Of a DNA stretch of 64,000 nt, positions 22,054 through 32,334 are shown one piece after another. The first letter of the stretch is position 1; every line of letters begins with the position of its first letter. A program made the translations under genes and the position numbers. A model generated the notes under the pieces. That model was not told the origin of the DNA. It saw only the letters and a list, made by a program, of their open reading frames with translations, and did not search any database. Origin of the DNA: Talinum fruticosum (taxonomy: Eukaryota; Streptophyta; Magnoliopsida; Caryophyllales; Talinaceae); NCBI GenBank assembly GCA_021018815.1, contig JAITYX010000010.1, positions 7,641,501 to 7,705,500 of the forward strand. Direction: 5' to 3'.

Positions 22054-22967
22054 TGGTAAGTGCATAAAATGCATTATTTTCTTAGGCGTTTTGATGTTTT
22101 TCTTTGGGAAATTAGGTTAAATAGAGCATGTTTATGCTCTGTTTTTGGCTTTACGCTTGTGTTTTGGTGTTTTGAGGTGATTTGTGCATATGTGATCATC
22201 AATACCAAGTATTCCCAAGATGAGTTAGTGTCTTGAGCATTGGAAAGACCAACACGGTTTAGCATTATTGTTAGAACAGTCATTCCCCTTGTTTCCCGGA
22301 GATTTCACATCCAGCAGCTAACAAGGGAGGCCATGTCTGCCGACATGGCCTATGTTGGAGGTTTACTCATCCAGTCTTCTTGCGTCCGAACGGGTGGGCC
22401 CATGTCCGCCGACACAACCCGTTTTGCTCGATTCCTTCAAGATTTGGCATAGCTGCAACGAACACAAGCAGCCCGTGTCGATTGACACGAACGTGTTGGT
22501 TGCAATTTCTGCCATGTCGCTTTAGTTTTGATGGTTTCACCTTTTGATTGCCTCATAATTGCAATCAAAGCCAAACTTTTGCAGCTTGTTTGGAGGCATC
22601 CTTCATCATCTTCTTCCTTATTCCCACCATTATTGATCCTCAATAGCTTCATCCAGCATTAGAAAGAGAGAGTTGAGAGACCCAAGAAGAGAAATGCAAA
22701 GTTGAATGAAGGCTTAAAGATCAAAAGATTGAGTTGGTCGTGCCGAGAGGTTCAAGCGGCGCTTTTAGCGACTAAGCATTTCTATTCCTCTCATTTATCT
22801 CTTTTCTTTATAATGCAAACTATGTTAGATTCATTGTTAGTTTTGATAATGTGTGAGTAATACTTTTTAACCTAGGATTGCTAAAACCAAATAATGTTAT
22901 CTTTTCAGTAATTGAACTTTTGTGCTTGAATTTCGTTTGTATTGATTCTATCTATCGTAGAGTTTTC

Positions 22968-22972
22968 ATACT
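22968..22972. repeat. Target-site duplication ATACT (left) of the chromovirus
   Basis: ATACT at 22968-22972 and at 34744-34748 flanks the full element exactly. Confidence 0.95.
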
Positions 22973-23182
22973 TGTAACAACCCGACCCTAAACCACATTG
23001 TATATTTAATTAATTCATTAATCATAAGATTTATATGATTGAGCGCGTGCACTTCAATTCGACATTTTATATTTAAAGTTCTTATACATGCATTATGCCG
23101 TTAAGGCAACGAAGTGGCCCTAATAAAAATCTCATAATAAAGTTATAATTTGTGAACGTCATTATTAAAATAAAATTTAAAA

Positions 23183-23219
<37 letters not shown>

Positions 23220-25628
23220 TAATAATAAATAAAAGTAAAAATAAAATAAATAAGCCAGATTTTTTTAGAAAAATCCAATCATAGAATAATCTGGAAAAAA
23301 AAAAAAAAAAAAAAAAGAGGCGGTTTAGACTAATTAATCGGGCAAGCTCAGTTCAAACCTTCATCTCGCTTCTTTCCCCTGCTCCTCCCGTCCCCTGCTT
23401 CCCCTGCCCTCCCGTTCCCTCGTTTCCCCTCCCTCGCGGCACTCCCTCCGGCCAGCACAGCCGGCGACGCCGGCGGAAGACCGGCGCCGGTCGTCCCCGT
23501 CCCTCCCTCTCTCGCCTCCTCCCTCTCTCGCGCTCGCTGCCTCTCCCTTCCTCCCGCTAGGCACTGCGGGACTCCTCTGCCGCGGCTCGCTTGGCAGCCA
23601 ACCCCAGCCGCAGCGCCGCGGAGCCGGTCGCCGCCTCTGCAAGGTGGTTGCCGGTGCGGCGCCGTCCACCGCCGCCTTCTGCTCATCCTCCTGAACTTCC
23701 CTCTTCGAATCTGAAGGTAAACATGCTAAACCCTAAATTATCAAGTTTCGATTTATTTAGGCAATTGTAGCTATAAATCGAAGCATATGACTTAGAAGTA
23801 TGTGTTGAGTGAATTTGAAGATCGATTTTGTGAAATTTGATTTGGTGTGGATGGTGGAGTTGTGGTTTTGATGGATTGATTATGTACAAATGCGAAGGAA
23901 TGAAACTGTTATTGAGAAATTATAATGTAGAGAACGAAATTAGGGATGTTTAGTTATTTAATTGAGTATTGGATGAATTCCGAGATTTTGGAGAATGACC
24001 GTATTGAGCAAACGTAGGGCGAGTATATGAATAGGTTGAACTGGCTAATGTGTAACTGCAGAAATTCGAGAAAATAGTTCAAATGTCAAGCATGCGTAGT
24101 TGTGATTGCGAATGTGAGTTGTGGGGAAGTAATGCCTCGACCTTAAGTTGATATATGTATGAATTTGAGCAACATGGTTAATTGTGAAGCCTCTATGTGG
24201 AAAGGCATTGGTAGGTTGAGTAATCACTTAGATATGGGTTTGAACTCGATGAAGTGAGAAATAAAGAAATTACGTTAAGGATAAGGGTCGAAGATAAGTT
24301 AGCCTTAGATAATTAATCGAATTAGTTGCATCTATTTATAACAATAACAACGGCAATAATAATAATAACAATATTAACTATGAAGTGTTTAGGTACTTGT
24401 ATACATGCATAAGTATATATATACATGTATATGTGTAATTTCAATTCTTAATTTGAGTCCGTAACGCATCACATCGTGCGAATACCATTGCTAAATCTAG
24501 TCGACTACTTTATCGAGAACGTACTCAATAATGGTCTACACAGAATTAGTGCAAGGGAGTTGAGTAACAAAAATCTTAGTTTAATCGATTACATAACAAA
24601 TAAAGAAAGTAAATCAAATTACCAGCGATTATACGAACTCAAGCATTAAAACTCAAGAAAAACATTATTAACAAGGGAAATCTATTTGAAACAGAACTGA
24701 GGCCACTTCGGTTGCCGGAAAGTTAGCAACTTAAATTTTCATAAAAAGGGGAGAAAGCAAACAATCTCGGTTCAGAGTACGTTCATTGCCTGTACCTTTC
24801 GAAAACTCACATATTTCATCAAATCTCAACATTTCTCATATATACAAATAACAATGAATCATTTACAAGGCAAGTTTTGCCACCTAATTAAGTGGTCCCC
24901 GCCCAATTATCAATTACCAAGGGCTTAGGCCCGCCAATTATACCGCGCGGCGTCAACTCGGGTTATCGATCGGCCCGGGGTGACACCTGTTCAACGATCG
25001 TATCAATTACCAAGGGGTTCCACTTCCGAGATAATAACCGGCAAGCAATTTTACTTATACTCTCTCCCCCGATTTCAAACTAAAATGAATTGAAATGCGC
25101 GCGCTCAATCAATATGTTTCAAAACTATTTTACTCGTGCAGGAATGTTCGTGCCGAGTTCGACTCATTCTTTGAATTATTTTGATGTTTTGTTTTTAGGA
25201 AAAGCATCGATGAACAGCCCATTGCATAAGAAGCCTGACGGGAGCAGGACTTAGCTGGATATCCCATTGCCATTGTTCTATGTTGGACTAGATGCTCACG
25301 AGTGACGCTCATCCTCGTTAATTTTGGGTTTGACTTCGGGTTGTGATTTAGCAAAGTGTATTTCCTATTATATTCCGTTGTAATGGTCACTAAGGTTTGT
25401 AAATACGTAGCAAAACCATGCTTGGGATTGGCTACTCAAGTTGTCAAGGTGCCACCCTGCGACACAGCGGAGGCATAACCACTAGACACTCGTTTATTAT
25501 GGTATTTAAGCTAGCCTTGTCCTTTCGTTAGGACGGCGGTAACGCCTTCAGCTATTTACTTCCGCTGCGACCTTACCTAATGTTCTCGGATTAGGGAATT
25601 ATTCGGTGACGGTAGCTGGGGCGTTACG
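22973..25628 (+). mobile_element. Chromovirus 5' LTR (2,656 bp)
   Basis: Starts TGTAACAACCCGACCC and ends GGCGTTACG; the last base differs from the 3' LTR (TTACA). Inside are an (AAT)n tract (23184-23215), an A-run (about 23294-23317), a GC- and CT-rich block (23345-23690), a possible splice donor AAG/GTAAAC at 23716/23717 and a telo-box at 23728. An AT-rich body follows. The ORFs on minus within the GC-rich block are low-complexity shadows. Confidence 0.93.
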
Positions 25629-25632
25629 GTTG

Positions 25633-25650
25633 TGGTATCGAGCCAGGTTT
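25633..25650 (+). other. Primer-binding site (tRNA-iMet type, one base short)
   Basis: TGGTATCGAGCCAGGTTT, four bases after the LTR. It matches the initiator-Met complement TGGTATCAGAGCC except for one missing A. Confidence 0.8.
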
Positions 25651-26307
25651 AGAAATCACTTGTGAGCAATGGGATCCTAAGGTGTCGGGGTTTGACCTTT
25701 AGGAAGATTACGTGGCTATTATTTACTCAAATTGTCATTTTAGGACTTGTGGATGTAGTATAGTTAATATTGGATTGACTTAAGTCGCTGACATGCCCAT
25801 TCTATGCTTTTAAGTTTTGCAGCTTGTAATTAAGTTCATATAAGTTGTTTCGGATGCATTATGGATTATTTATGTTGTTTCCAACTCTAATGTATATTGG
25901 TTGGACTCCGGCGTGTGGCCGTTGAGTTATGTACTCCGAGCGTGTGGCTCGTTGAGTGATATTGTGTTTTTATGCAGGATTTTAAGGCCGTGAGTTTAGG
26001 GAATAGACCATAATACAAACAAAACTCTGCCGAAATTTTTAGAAAAATATCGAACTCTTTTAGAAAATTTCCTTTATTACCTTTAAGTTGGAATTAGAAA
26101 GCAAAGCGACGCCCGAATAAGCCTTGGGTCTTCCTTTAATAGGGAAATTTTCAACTGATGGAGGTTTCGGAGATTGATAAACTAACATATAGGATTTTAA
26201 AGTGACGCGATTTGATGTTGTGGACAATTATATGATTATCGATTATGTTATTTATTGAAGATCTATAAACCCCAGTTGGTTCGAGATGATTTTCTTTGCT
26301 TGTGTAG
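25651..26307 (+). other. Chromovirus untranslated leader
   Basis: About 650 non-coding bases. Positions 25888-26150 are similar to 10170-10430, the end of the 3.2-kb solo LTR (shared: CGGCGTGTGGCCGTTGAGTT, TTTTTATGCAGGATTTTAAG). It ends in a splice-acceptor-like tract (TTTCTTTGCTTGTGTAG) directly before the ATG of the extra ORF. Confidence 0.6.
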
Positions 26308-27013
26308 ATGAATCATGCGGGAGCTCCTTTGGATCCCTATGCTGTCTACATGCTACCAGGCACCCCTGTGGCTGCACACATATCTCATCTTTATGCTAGC
26401 ATGCTAGAACATATGCAAGACCCTTTATCGAGTTCCACAGTTCACTTGTGCGAGCACGTCGGCTTACGTGGTCCCCGCCACTGTGGCCCCGTGGGATGAG
26501 TTTAGGTCTCGATATCATGACTTCATGGTGACAGGGGACCCTGGAGCCGACACGGCTAGGTTTCAAATACGGGGATTTGGGCCACCATTACCAATGAACT
26601 CCTAGTTAGAGAGAATGCGGAGCATAGGGGGTTAATTACGAGACATTACAATTTTTCTTTCCCCTACTGCACGACCCATCACCCCCTCCTTCACCTGAGC
26701 ACTGTAGAGGGATCACCATCACCCCCACTGCACCTGGCCCCCAGCAGCCACCAGCTTTCCCTCCGCAGTCGGATTCCGAGGATAGCACGGGAGTTGAGCC
26801 CATGCACGATCCGTGTGACGGCCACGAGGATTATGGAGGAGTCCATGTTGTTATAAACATACCGAGTCGCCCGAGCTTGTCATATTAAGCTCGGACGAGG
26901 AGGTTGATGCGGAAGAGGACCACGAGATACGGGAGTATGGGAGCGGAGGAGAGGACCAAGGTGACGTAGAGTTGATCTATATCAGCTCGGATTCCGAGGC
27001 CGAGGAAGACTAA
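26308..27013 (+). pseudogene. Extra ORF between leader and gag, acidic C-terminus
   Basis: A coding stretch of about 235 codons starts at ATG 26308 (MNHAGAPLDPYAVYML) and ends at TAA 27011-27013. It is split over three frames by about three single-base shifts: 26308 to about 26475 in frame 1, 26483-26605 in frame 2, about 26643-26870 in frame 3, then 26870-27013 in frame 2. The middle is Pro-rich (PSPPPSPEH, GPQQPPAFPPQ). The tail is very acidic and contains ELVILSSDEE and ELIYISSDSEAEED, each a short hydrophobic core followed by Ser/Asp/Glu, as in SUMO-interacting motifs. I recognise no known domain. Chromoviruses normally go straight from leader to gag, so this is an accessory gene. Its function is unknown; a link to SUMO or chromatin is only inferred. 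Confidence 0.6.
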
Positions 27014-27410
27014 TGGGACTCGGATATCGACCCTACGCAGGGTCACTAGTGTTGTGACCGAGGCTCCGTTTTGTTGGGAACTTGTATATATAGGGCGGTA
27101 GTCTAGGGTTGGTATAATTTTTGGGTATGTTTGTATAAATGATGTATGTACATATGACAGGCCAACCAACCTAACTTAAACGAGTGGTGTCGCCTAATTT
27201 TGGGGTTACCGGGCGACTTCGATTAGGGCTAACTATGATCTCTTTTGGATAGAAGGAAGGACAAGAAGGGGGGAGAAAAGTACAAAACTTAATCTATGGT
27301 GGATGTTGCGGGGTGAAATCTAACATGTAATTTTGATGCTTGTTTGTGTATGTAAGTGCAATGAGAATAGTTTTAACTAAATGATGTGATGTTTTGAGTA
27401 GGTAACATTT
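27014..27410 (+). other. Spacer between the extra ORF and gag
   Basis: Non-coding, with a short (TA) run at 27431-27441 just inside gag's 5' side. No gene seen. Confidence 0.4.
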
Positions 27411-27414
27411 TGTT

Positions 27415-28560
27415 TTGAAGGAAAAACATGTATATATATATATGTACATATATGTGGACATTATTAAGCAAATTTGTATTTATGTGATTCAGCATGTCCG
27501 AGGCGAAAGTAACAACATCACTCGGAATGTGGCGGCACACGTGGGCAACGATCAAGGTAGTAAAGACCCGAGCACTAGAAACTCCTCCCAACCCACAGCA
27601 AAGCCGTGGTGAGACCCAACCTTGTGTCCTCGGGGGTTCCACCGACCCTAATGACCCATACTACTTGGAGAAATTTAGTAACAGAGTTAATGAAAAGAAT
27701 TCCCCCTACGCTCGTTGAATCCACTTCTAAGCCCGACAAGTTAGGCGATAGAGTTGCTCGACGCAATCCTAAGACTTACGACGGGAAAGTCGAACCGGTG
27801 GAGTTAGAAGAATGGATTAGAGAGATGGAAAAGATATTTGCGGTCGTTGAGGTCCCCGAAGAAAAAAGGGTCAATATAGGGACTTATTACCTGACTGGTG
27901 AAGCGAGATATTTGGTGGAGCACAACGAAAAACAAATTTCAAGGTTGTGAGTTGACTTGGGAGAAATTTCTAGAAGAGTTGAGAGCAAAGTTCTACCCAA
28001 CCTCGGTCCGACGTCGAAAGAAAAAGAGTTTCGGAGCTGAGAATGAATAATAACATGACGAGTGACGCGAGTATGCGAGTCAATTCATGAAGCTATCTAG
28101 ATTTGCCCCGGATTTTGTAGCTACTGAAAGAATGAAGATGTTAAGATTCGAGGAAGGCTTGGCCCACTATATTCGACATCGGCTTGCTGGTCAACCTATC
28201 AAAGATTATCAAGAAGCTGTATGAGAGAGGCTGCCGAGGTTGAGCGAGTTAAGAGCGAATTAAGGACCTTCAACCACGGGAACTCGAAGAGGAAAGGGGA
28301 CAATACAAGTGAGGGTATAGCTCAAAAGAAACCTGCTACTGGCTTTAGCAAGAGCCGTACTCGTAGCTGCCCAGAACCCCGTAGCAAGTGTGGCCGGACC
28401 AATCATACCACACCGAGAATGTCGCATTGGTACCAATAAGTGTGTTTGGTGCGGTAGCCCCGAACATCTAATAAACGTGTGCCCAAAAAGACGCAAAGTC
28501 TGTAGAAAAGGGAGCTGCGAGGCCCCCGATGCCGCCACGTCGAGGACTTGCACCACCCCC
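27415..28560 (+). pseudogene. Chromovirus gag
   Basis: Gag forms the virus-like particle. A Ser/Asn-rich start (27415 or 27494) is followed by the Retrotrans_gag region at 27760-28230: ARRNPKTYDGKVEPVELEEW, IREMEKIFAVVEVPEEKRV and YYLTGEARYLV, then LRFEEGLAHYIRHRLAGQ in another frame. A basic stretch and a CCHC zinc knuckle (CVWCGSPEHLINVC, 28441-28482) close it. Frameshifts near 27600, 27940, 28030 and 28220 break the frame. The start is uncertain because two frames overlap at 27415-27718. Confidence 0.8.
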
Positions 28561-29130
28561 AAAACCGGTGACCGTAGGGCGAGCATATGTAATGAACGAG
28601 GAAGGAAGCGGCTGCCTCGGGAACAGGTTATTCTTGGTACACTCTTTCTAAACTCAAAGCCTTTTTATGTTTTATTTGATTCGGGTGCTACCCATTCATT
28701 TATATCTACCCAGCTGCCTCCCAGCTACATTTAGAAAATCATAAAACTCCAATTGAGTGTCACATTGGGTTACCAAACGGAAAAGTAGTAGAATGTTTGA
28801 TTCTCTACCAACGTGTACCCCTAGTCATAAGCGGAGAGTCGCTTCCTATAAACTTAATCCAATTAGACCTTTCAGAATTTGATGTGATTCTAGGAATGGA
28901 TTGGTTGGCAACTCATGAAGCGAAAATAGATTGTAAAGGTGGTACGGTTATTTTAAAAGGGCCAAGAGGGAAGGAAATATGCTTTCATGGTGAAAAAGAT
29001 ACAAAGAAATCTTTTGTAATTTCGGTTATGAAGGTTAACAAACTATTAAGACATGGTTGTACGGGATACCTATGTTATGTTACTGAGGATAGGAAGGATA
29101 AGATAAACATAGAAGATATACCTATAGTAT
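28561..29130 (+). pseudogene. Chromovirus aspartic protease
   Basis: The active-site motif DSGATHSF is at 28678-28701, preceded by VILGTLFLNSKPFYVLF. A stop (TAG, about 28731) follows. The frame resumes at 28797 with the second protease half ([19 protein letters not shown], then [11 protein letters not shown]). This enzyme would mature the polyprotein. It continues into RT in the 28797-29426 open stretch. Confidence 0.85.
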
Positions 29131-29970
29131 GTGAGTTTCCGGATGTATTTCCTGAGGATCTACCTGGCCTACCTCCTCAAAGGGAGATTGATTTTGAAAT
29201 TGAACTAATTCCCGGCGCACAACCTATCTCTAAAGCACCATATAGAATGGCCCCAGCAGAACTTAAAGAGTTAAAGGCCCAACTTGATGAATTGCTACAA
29301 AAAGGATTCATTAGGCCGAGCGTGTCGCCTTGGGGAGCTCCAGTCCTATTTGTGAAAAAGAAGGATGGAACCTTGAGATTATGTGTGGATTATAGGGAGT
29401 TGAACAAGATAAGCTGTCAAGAATAAATATCCCCTACCTAGAATCGACGATTTGTTTGATCAACTGCAAGGGGCTGGAGTGTTTTCGAAGATAGACTTGA
29501 AATCTGGGTATCACCAACTTAGAATTAAACAGGAAGATATCCCCAAAACTGCCTTTAGAACCAGGTATGGGCATTATGAGTATACGGTGATGCCTTTTGG
29601 ACTTACCAATGCCCCTGCTGCATTCATGGATCTCATGAACAGAATTTTCAGGCCTTATCCGGATAAATTTGTGGTGGTATTTATTGATGACATTCTCATA
29701 TATTCTAAAGATCAGGGAGAACATGCTTGAGCATCTAAGGATAGCATTGCAAACCTTGAGAGAACACCAACTGTATGCTAAATTACAAAAATGTGAATTT
29801 TGGTTAGAAGAGGTGGCATTTTTAGGGCACGTTGTGTCTAAAGAAGGGATTAAGGTCGACCCTCACAAAGTGAAGGCGGTAACCGAATGGCCTAGACCAA
29901 CCAATGTTACGAAGTGAGAAGTTTTCTTGGGATGGCAGGATATTATAGGAGATTTGTACAAGATTTCTCG
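29131..29970 (+). pseudogene. Chromovirus reverse transcriptase
   Basis: RT blocks in order are [89 protein letters not shown] and the catalytic [10 protein letters not shown] (about 29680), then [19 protein letters not shown]. All key catalytic aspartates are present. Single-base shifts at about 29410, 29729 and 29912 interrupt an otherwise well-preserved protein. Confidence 0.92.
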
Positions 29971-30706
29971 AAGATAGCTACACCATTGACCAATTTGTTG
30001 AAGAAAACAACAAAATTTACGTGGTCGAGATAAGTGTGAAGAGGCCTTTCGGGAGTTGAAGAAAAGGTTAACCACAGCCCCTATTCTTACCTTACCAGTT
30101 GAAGGTAAAGAGTACACTTGTCTATAGTGATGCCTCTAAAAATGGGTTAGGATGCGTGTTAATGCGGGATGACAGGGTCATAGCTTATGCATCCCGACAA
30201 CTCAAACCATATGAAAGGAATTATCCAACCCATGATTTGGAATTGGCTCGCTGTTGTATTTGCTCTAAAAATTTGGAGGCATTACCTATATGGGGCAACT
30301 TGTAAGATTTATACCGATCATCGAGCTTAAAGTACATTTTTACCCAAAAGGAAATCAATTTAAGGCAACGCCGCTGGTTGGAGTTACTTAAGGATTATGA
30401 CTTACAAATACAATACCATCCAGGGAAAGCCAATGTCGTGGCTGATGCATTGAGCGGAAAGACACAACACAGTTTGAACGCGATGATAGTAACTCAACCC
30501 GGGGTATTACAGGACCTTCAGAATATGAATGTTGAATTAGTCTCGGAGGGACACCTAGATGGATTCCTGGCGGGAATAGAGGTACAACCTACTATAATGA
30601 AAGAAATCCAAATAGGCCAAAATGAAGATGTTGATTTGGAAAGGATTAAACAGAACATTAAAAAGGGAAAATCCCCGGGTTCGAAATACGTGAAGATGGA
30701 ACTCTA
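29971..30706 (+). pseudogene. Chromovirus RNase H
   Basis: The Ty3-type RNase H starts with [17 protein letters not shown] (about 30122), then [20 protein letters not shown] and LELA. It ends with [20 protein letters not shown] (30393-30450), the conserved C-terminal DxxADxLSR-like block. RNase H removes template RNA. Frameshifts near 30030, 30105 and 30280 break it. Confidence 0.85.
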
Positions 30707-31700
30707 AGGTTTCGAACCGGTTATGTGTACCGAATAAAGAAGAATTGAAGAGAAAGATTCTTGAGGAAGCTCATAATACCCGATACTCAGTACATCCAGG
30801 AGGAACAAAAATGTACAGGGACTTGAGGCAATATTTTTGGTGGAATAACATGAAAAAGGACATCGCGAGAATATGTGGATAAGTGTTTAACTTGCCAAAT
30901 GGTTAAGGCCGAACATCAACGCCACGTGGGCGAGTTGAGACCCTTGGAGATACCTACTTGGAAATGGGACTCGATCTCAATGGACTTTGTCTATGGGATT
31001 ACCTCTCACTACTCTAAAGAAAAATGCTATTTGGGTTATTGTCGACCGGCTTACTAAATCTGCGCATTTTATACCAATACATGACACCTGGAATGTGGAG
31101 AGACTGGCACAATTATATGTCAAGGAAGTGGTGAGATTACATGGAATACCTAAGGATATCATATCCGATAGGGACAAAAGGTTCCAAGCACGTTTTGGCA
31201 GGCTTTACAGCGGGCGTTTGGAACCAAATTAAATTTCAGCGAGCTCATACCACCCAGAAACAGATGGGCAAGCCGAGAGGGTAAATCAAATCGTAGAAGA
31301 TATGTTAAGAGCATGTGTACTTGATTTTCAGGGGAGATGGGAAGATGACTTACCATTGGTAGAATTCTCCTACAATAACGGTTATCAAGCCACTATTAAG
31401 ATGGCTCCATTTGAGGCATTATATGGAAGAAAGTGCGGAACTCCGTTATGTTGGAGCGAGCTGGATGAAACATTGATTTTAGGCCCTGAATTGATCCAAG
31501 AAACAACCGAAAAGGTTAGGAAGATTCAGGAACACATCAAGGCAGACCCAAAGCCGACAAAAGAGCTATGCGAGATAAAAGAAGGAGGCCATTGGAATTT
31601 GAGGTAGGAGATAAAGTATTTACGAAAGTGTCCCCTGTGAAAGGAGTCGAGACGGTTCAATGTCAAAGGAAAACTAAGTCCTAGATATATCGGACCGTAT
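30707..31700 (+). pseudogene. Chromovirus integrase
   Basis: The HHCC zinc domain is visible as HPGGTKMYRDLRQYFWW and [12 protein letters not shown] (30790-30910). The core follows: [49 protein letters not shown] (second acidic residue) and the third acidic region DMLRACVLDFQGRWEDDL near 31300. The C-terminal part has YNNGYQATIKMAPFEALYGR and SPRYIGPYEI-type text in a shifted frame. It would insert the cDNA. At least five single-base frameshifts occur, for example near 30875, 31000, 31190 and 31240. Confidence 0.9.
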
Positions 31701-32000
31701 GAGATCATAGAGAAATTGAGTCCAGTGGCTTATAAGTTAACCTTACCATCCGAACTCGAGCATGTGCATGATGTCTTCCATGTTTCACGACTTCGAAAGT
31801 ATATGCCTAACCCAAGCCATAACATTGTGACAGAACCCCTCGAAATTGCCGAAAATTTAATATATGAGGAGCAACCAGTGCAAATATTGGACTATAGGGT
31901 CAAGAAACTTCGCAATAAGAGCATTCCTTTGGTGAAAGTACTGTGGACTAACCATACGTCCTCGAAGCCACATGGGAAGCGAGGAAGAGATGAGGAATAA
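31701..32000 (+). pseudogene. Integrase C-terminus with chromodomain-like segment
   Basis: The open stretch 31716-32000 reads SPVAYKLTLPSELEHVHDVF, HVSRLRKYMPNP, then YEEQPVQILDYRVKKLRNKS and IPLVKVLWTNHTS. This is the chromodomain-type end of Tekay/Del chromoviruses, which directs insertion towards particular chromatin. The final helix is frameshifted at about 31960. Confidence 0.82.
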
Positions 32001-32074
32001 ATACCCCCACTTATTTTAAGGTAAGTCTGCAAGCCTTACCGTCGTATGCTCAAGTTTCGAGGACGAAACTTATT

Positions 32075-32087
32075 TTAAGGGGAAGAC
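32075..32087 (+). other. Polypurine tract
   Basis: A purine-rich AAGGGGAAGAC ends directly at the 3' LTR start (TGTAACAACCC at 32088). It is the plus-strand primer site. Confidence 0.85.
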
Positions 32088-32297
32088 TGTAACAACCCGA
32101 CCCTAAACCACATTGTATATTTAATTAATTCATTAATCATAAGATTTATATGATTGAGCGCGTGCACTTCAATTCGACATTTTATATTTAAAGTTCTTAT
32201 ACATGCATTATGCCGTTAAGGCAACGAAGTGGCCCTAATAAAAATCTCATAATAAAGTTATAATTTGTGAACGTCATTATTAAAATAAAATTTAAAA

Positions 32298-32334
<37 letters not shown>

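Noticed and set aside
23348..23686. 112- and 102-codon minus ORFs, repeated at 32471-32802
   Set aside because: They are present twice only because the block is in both LTRs. The two copies already differ by frameshifts, and the protein is Arg/Gly/Glu low complexity.
29434..29724. Minus ORFs opposite RT, for example 96 codons
   Set aside because: Shadow of the conserved RT coding strand.
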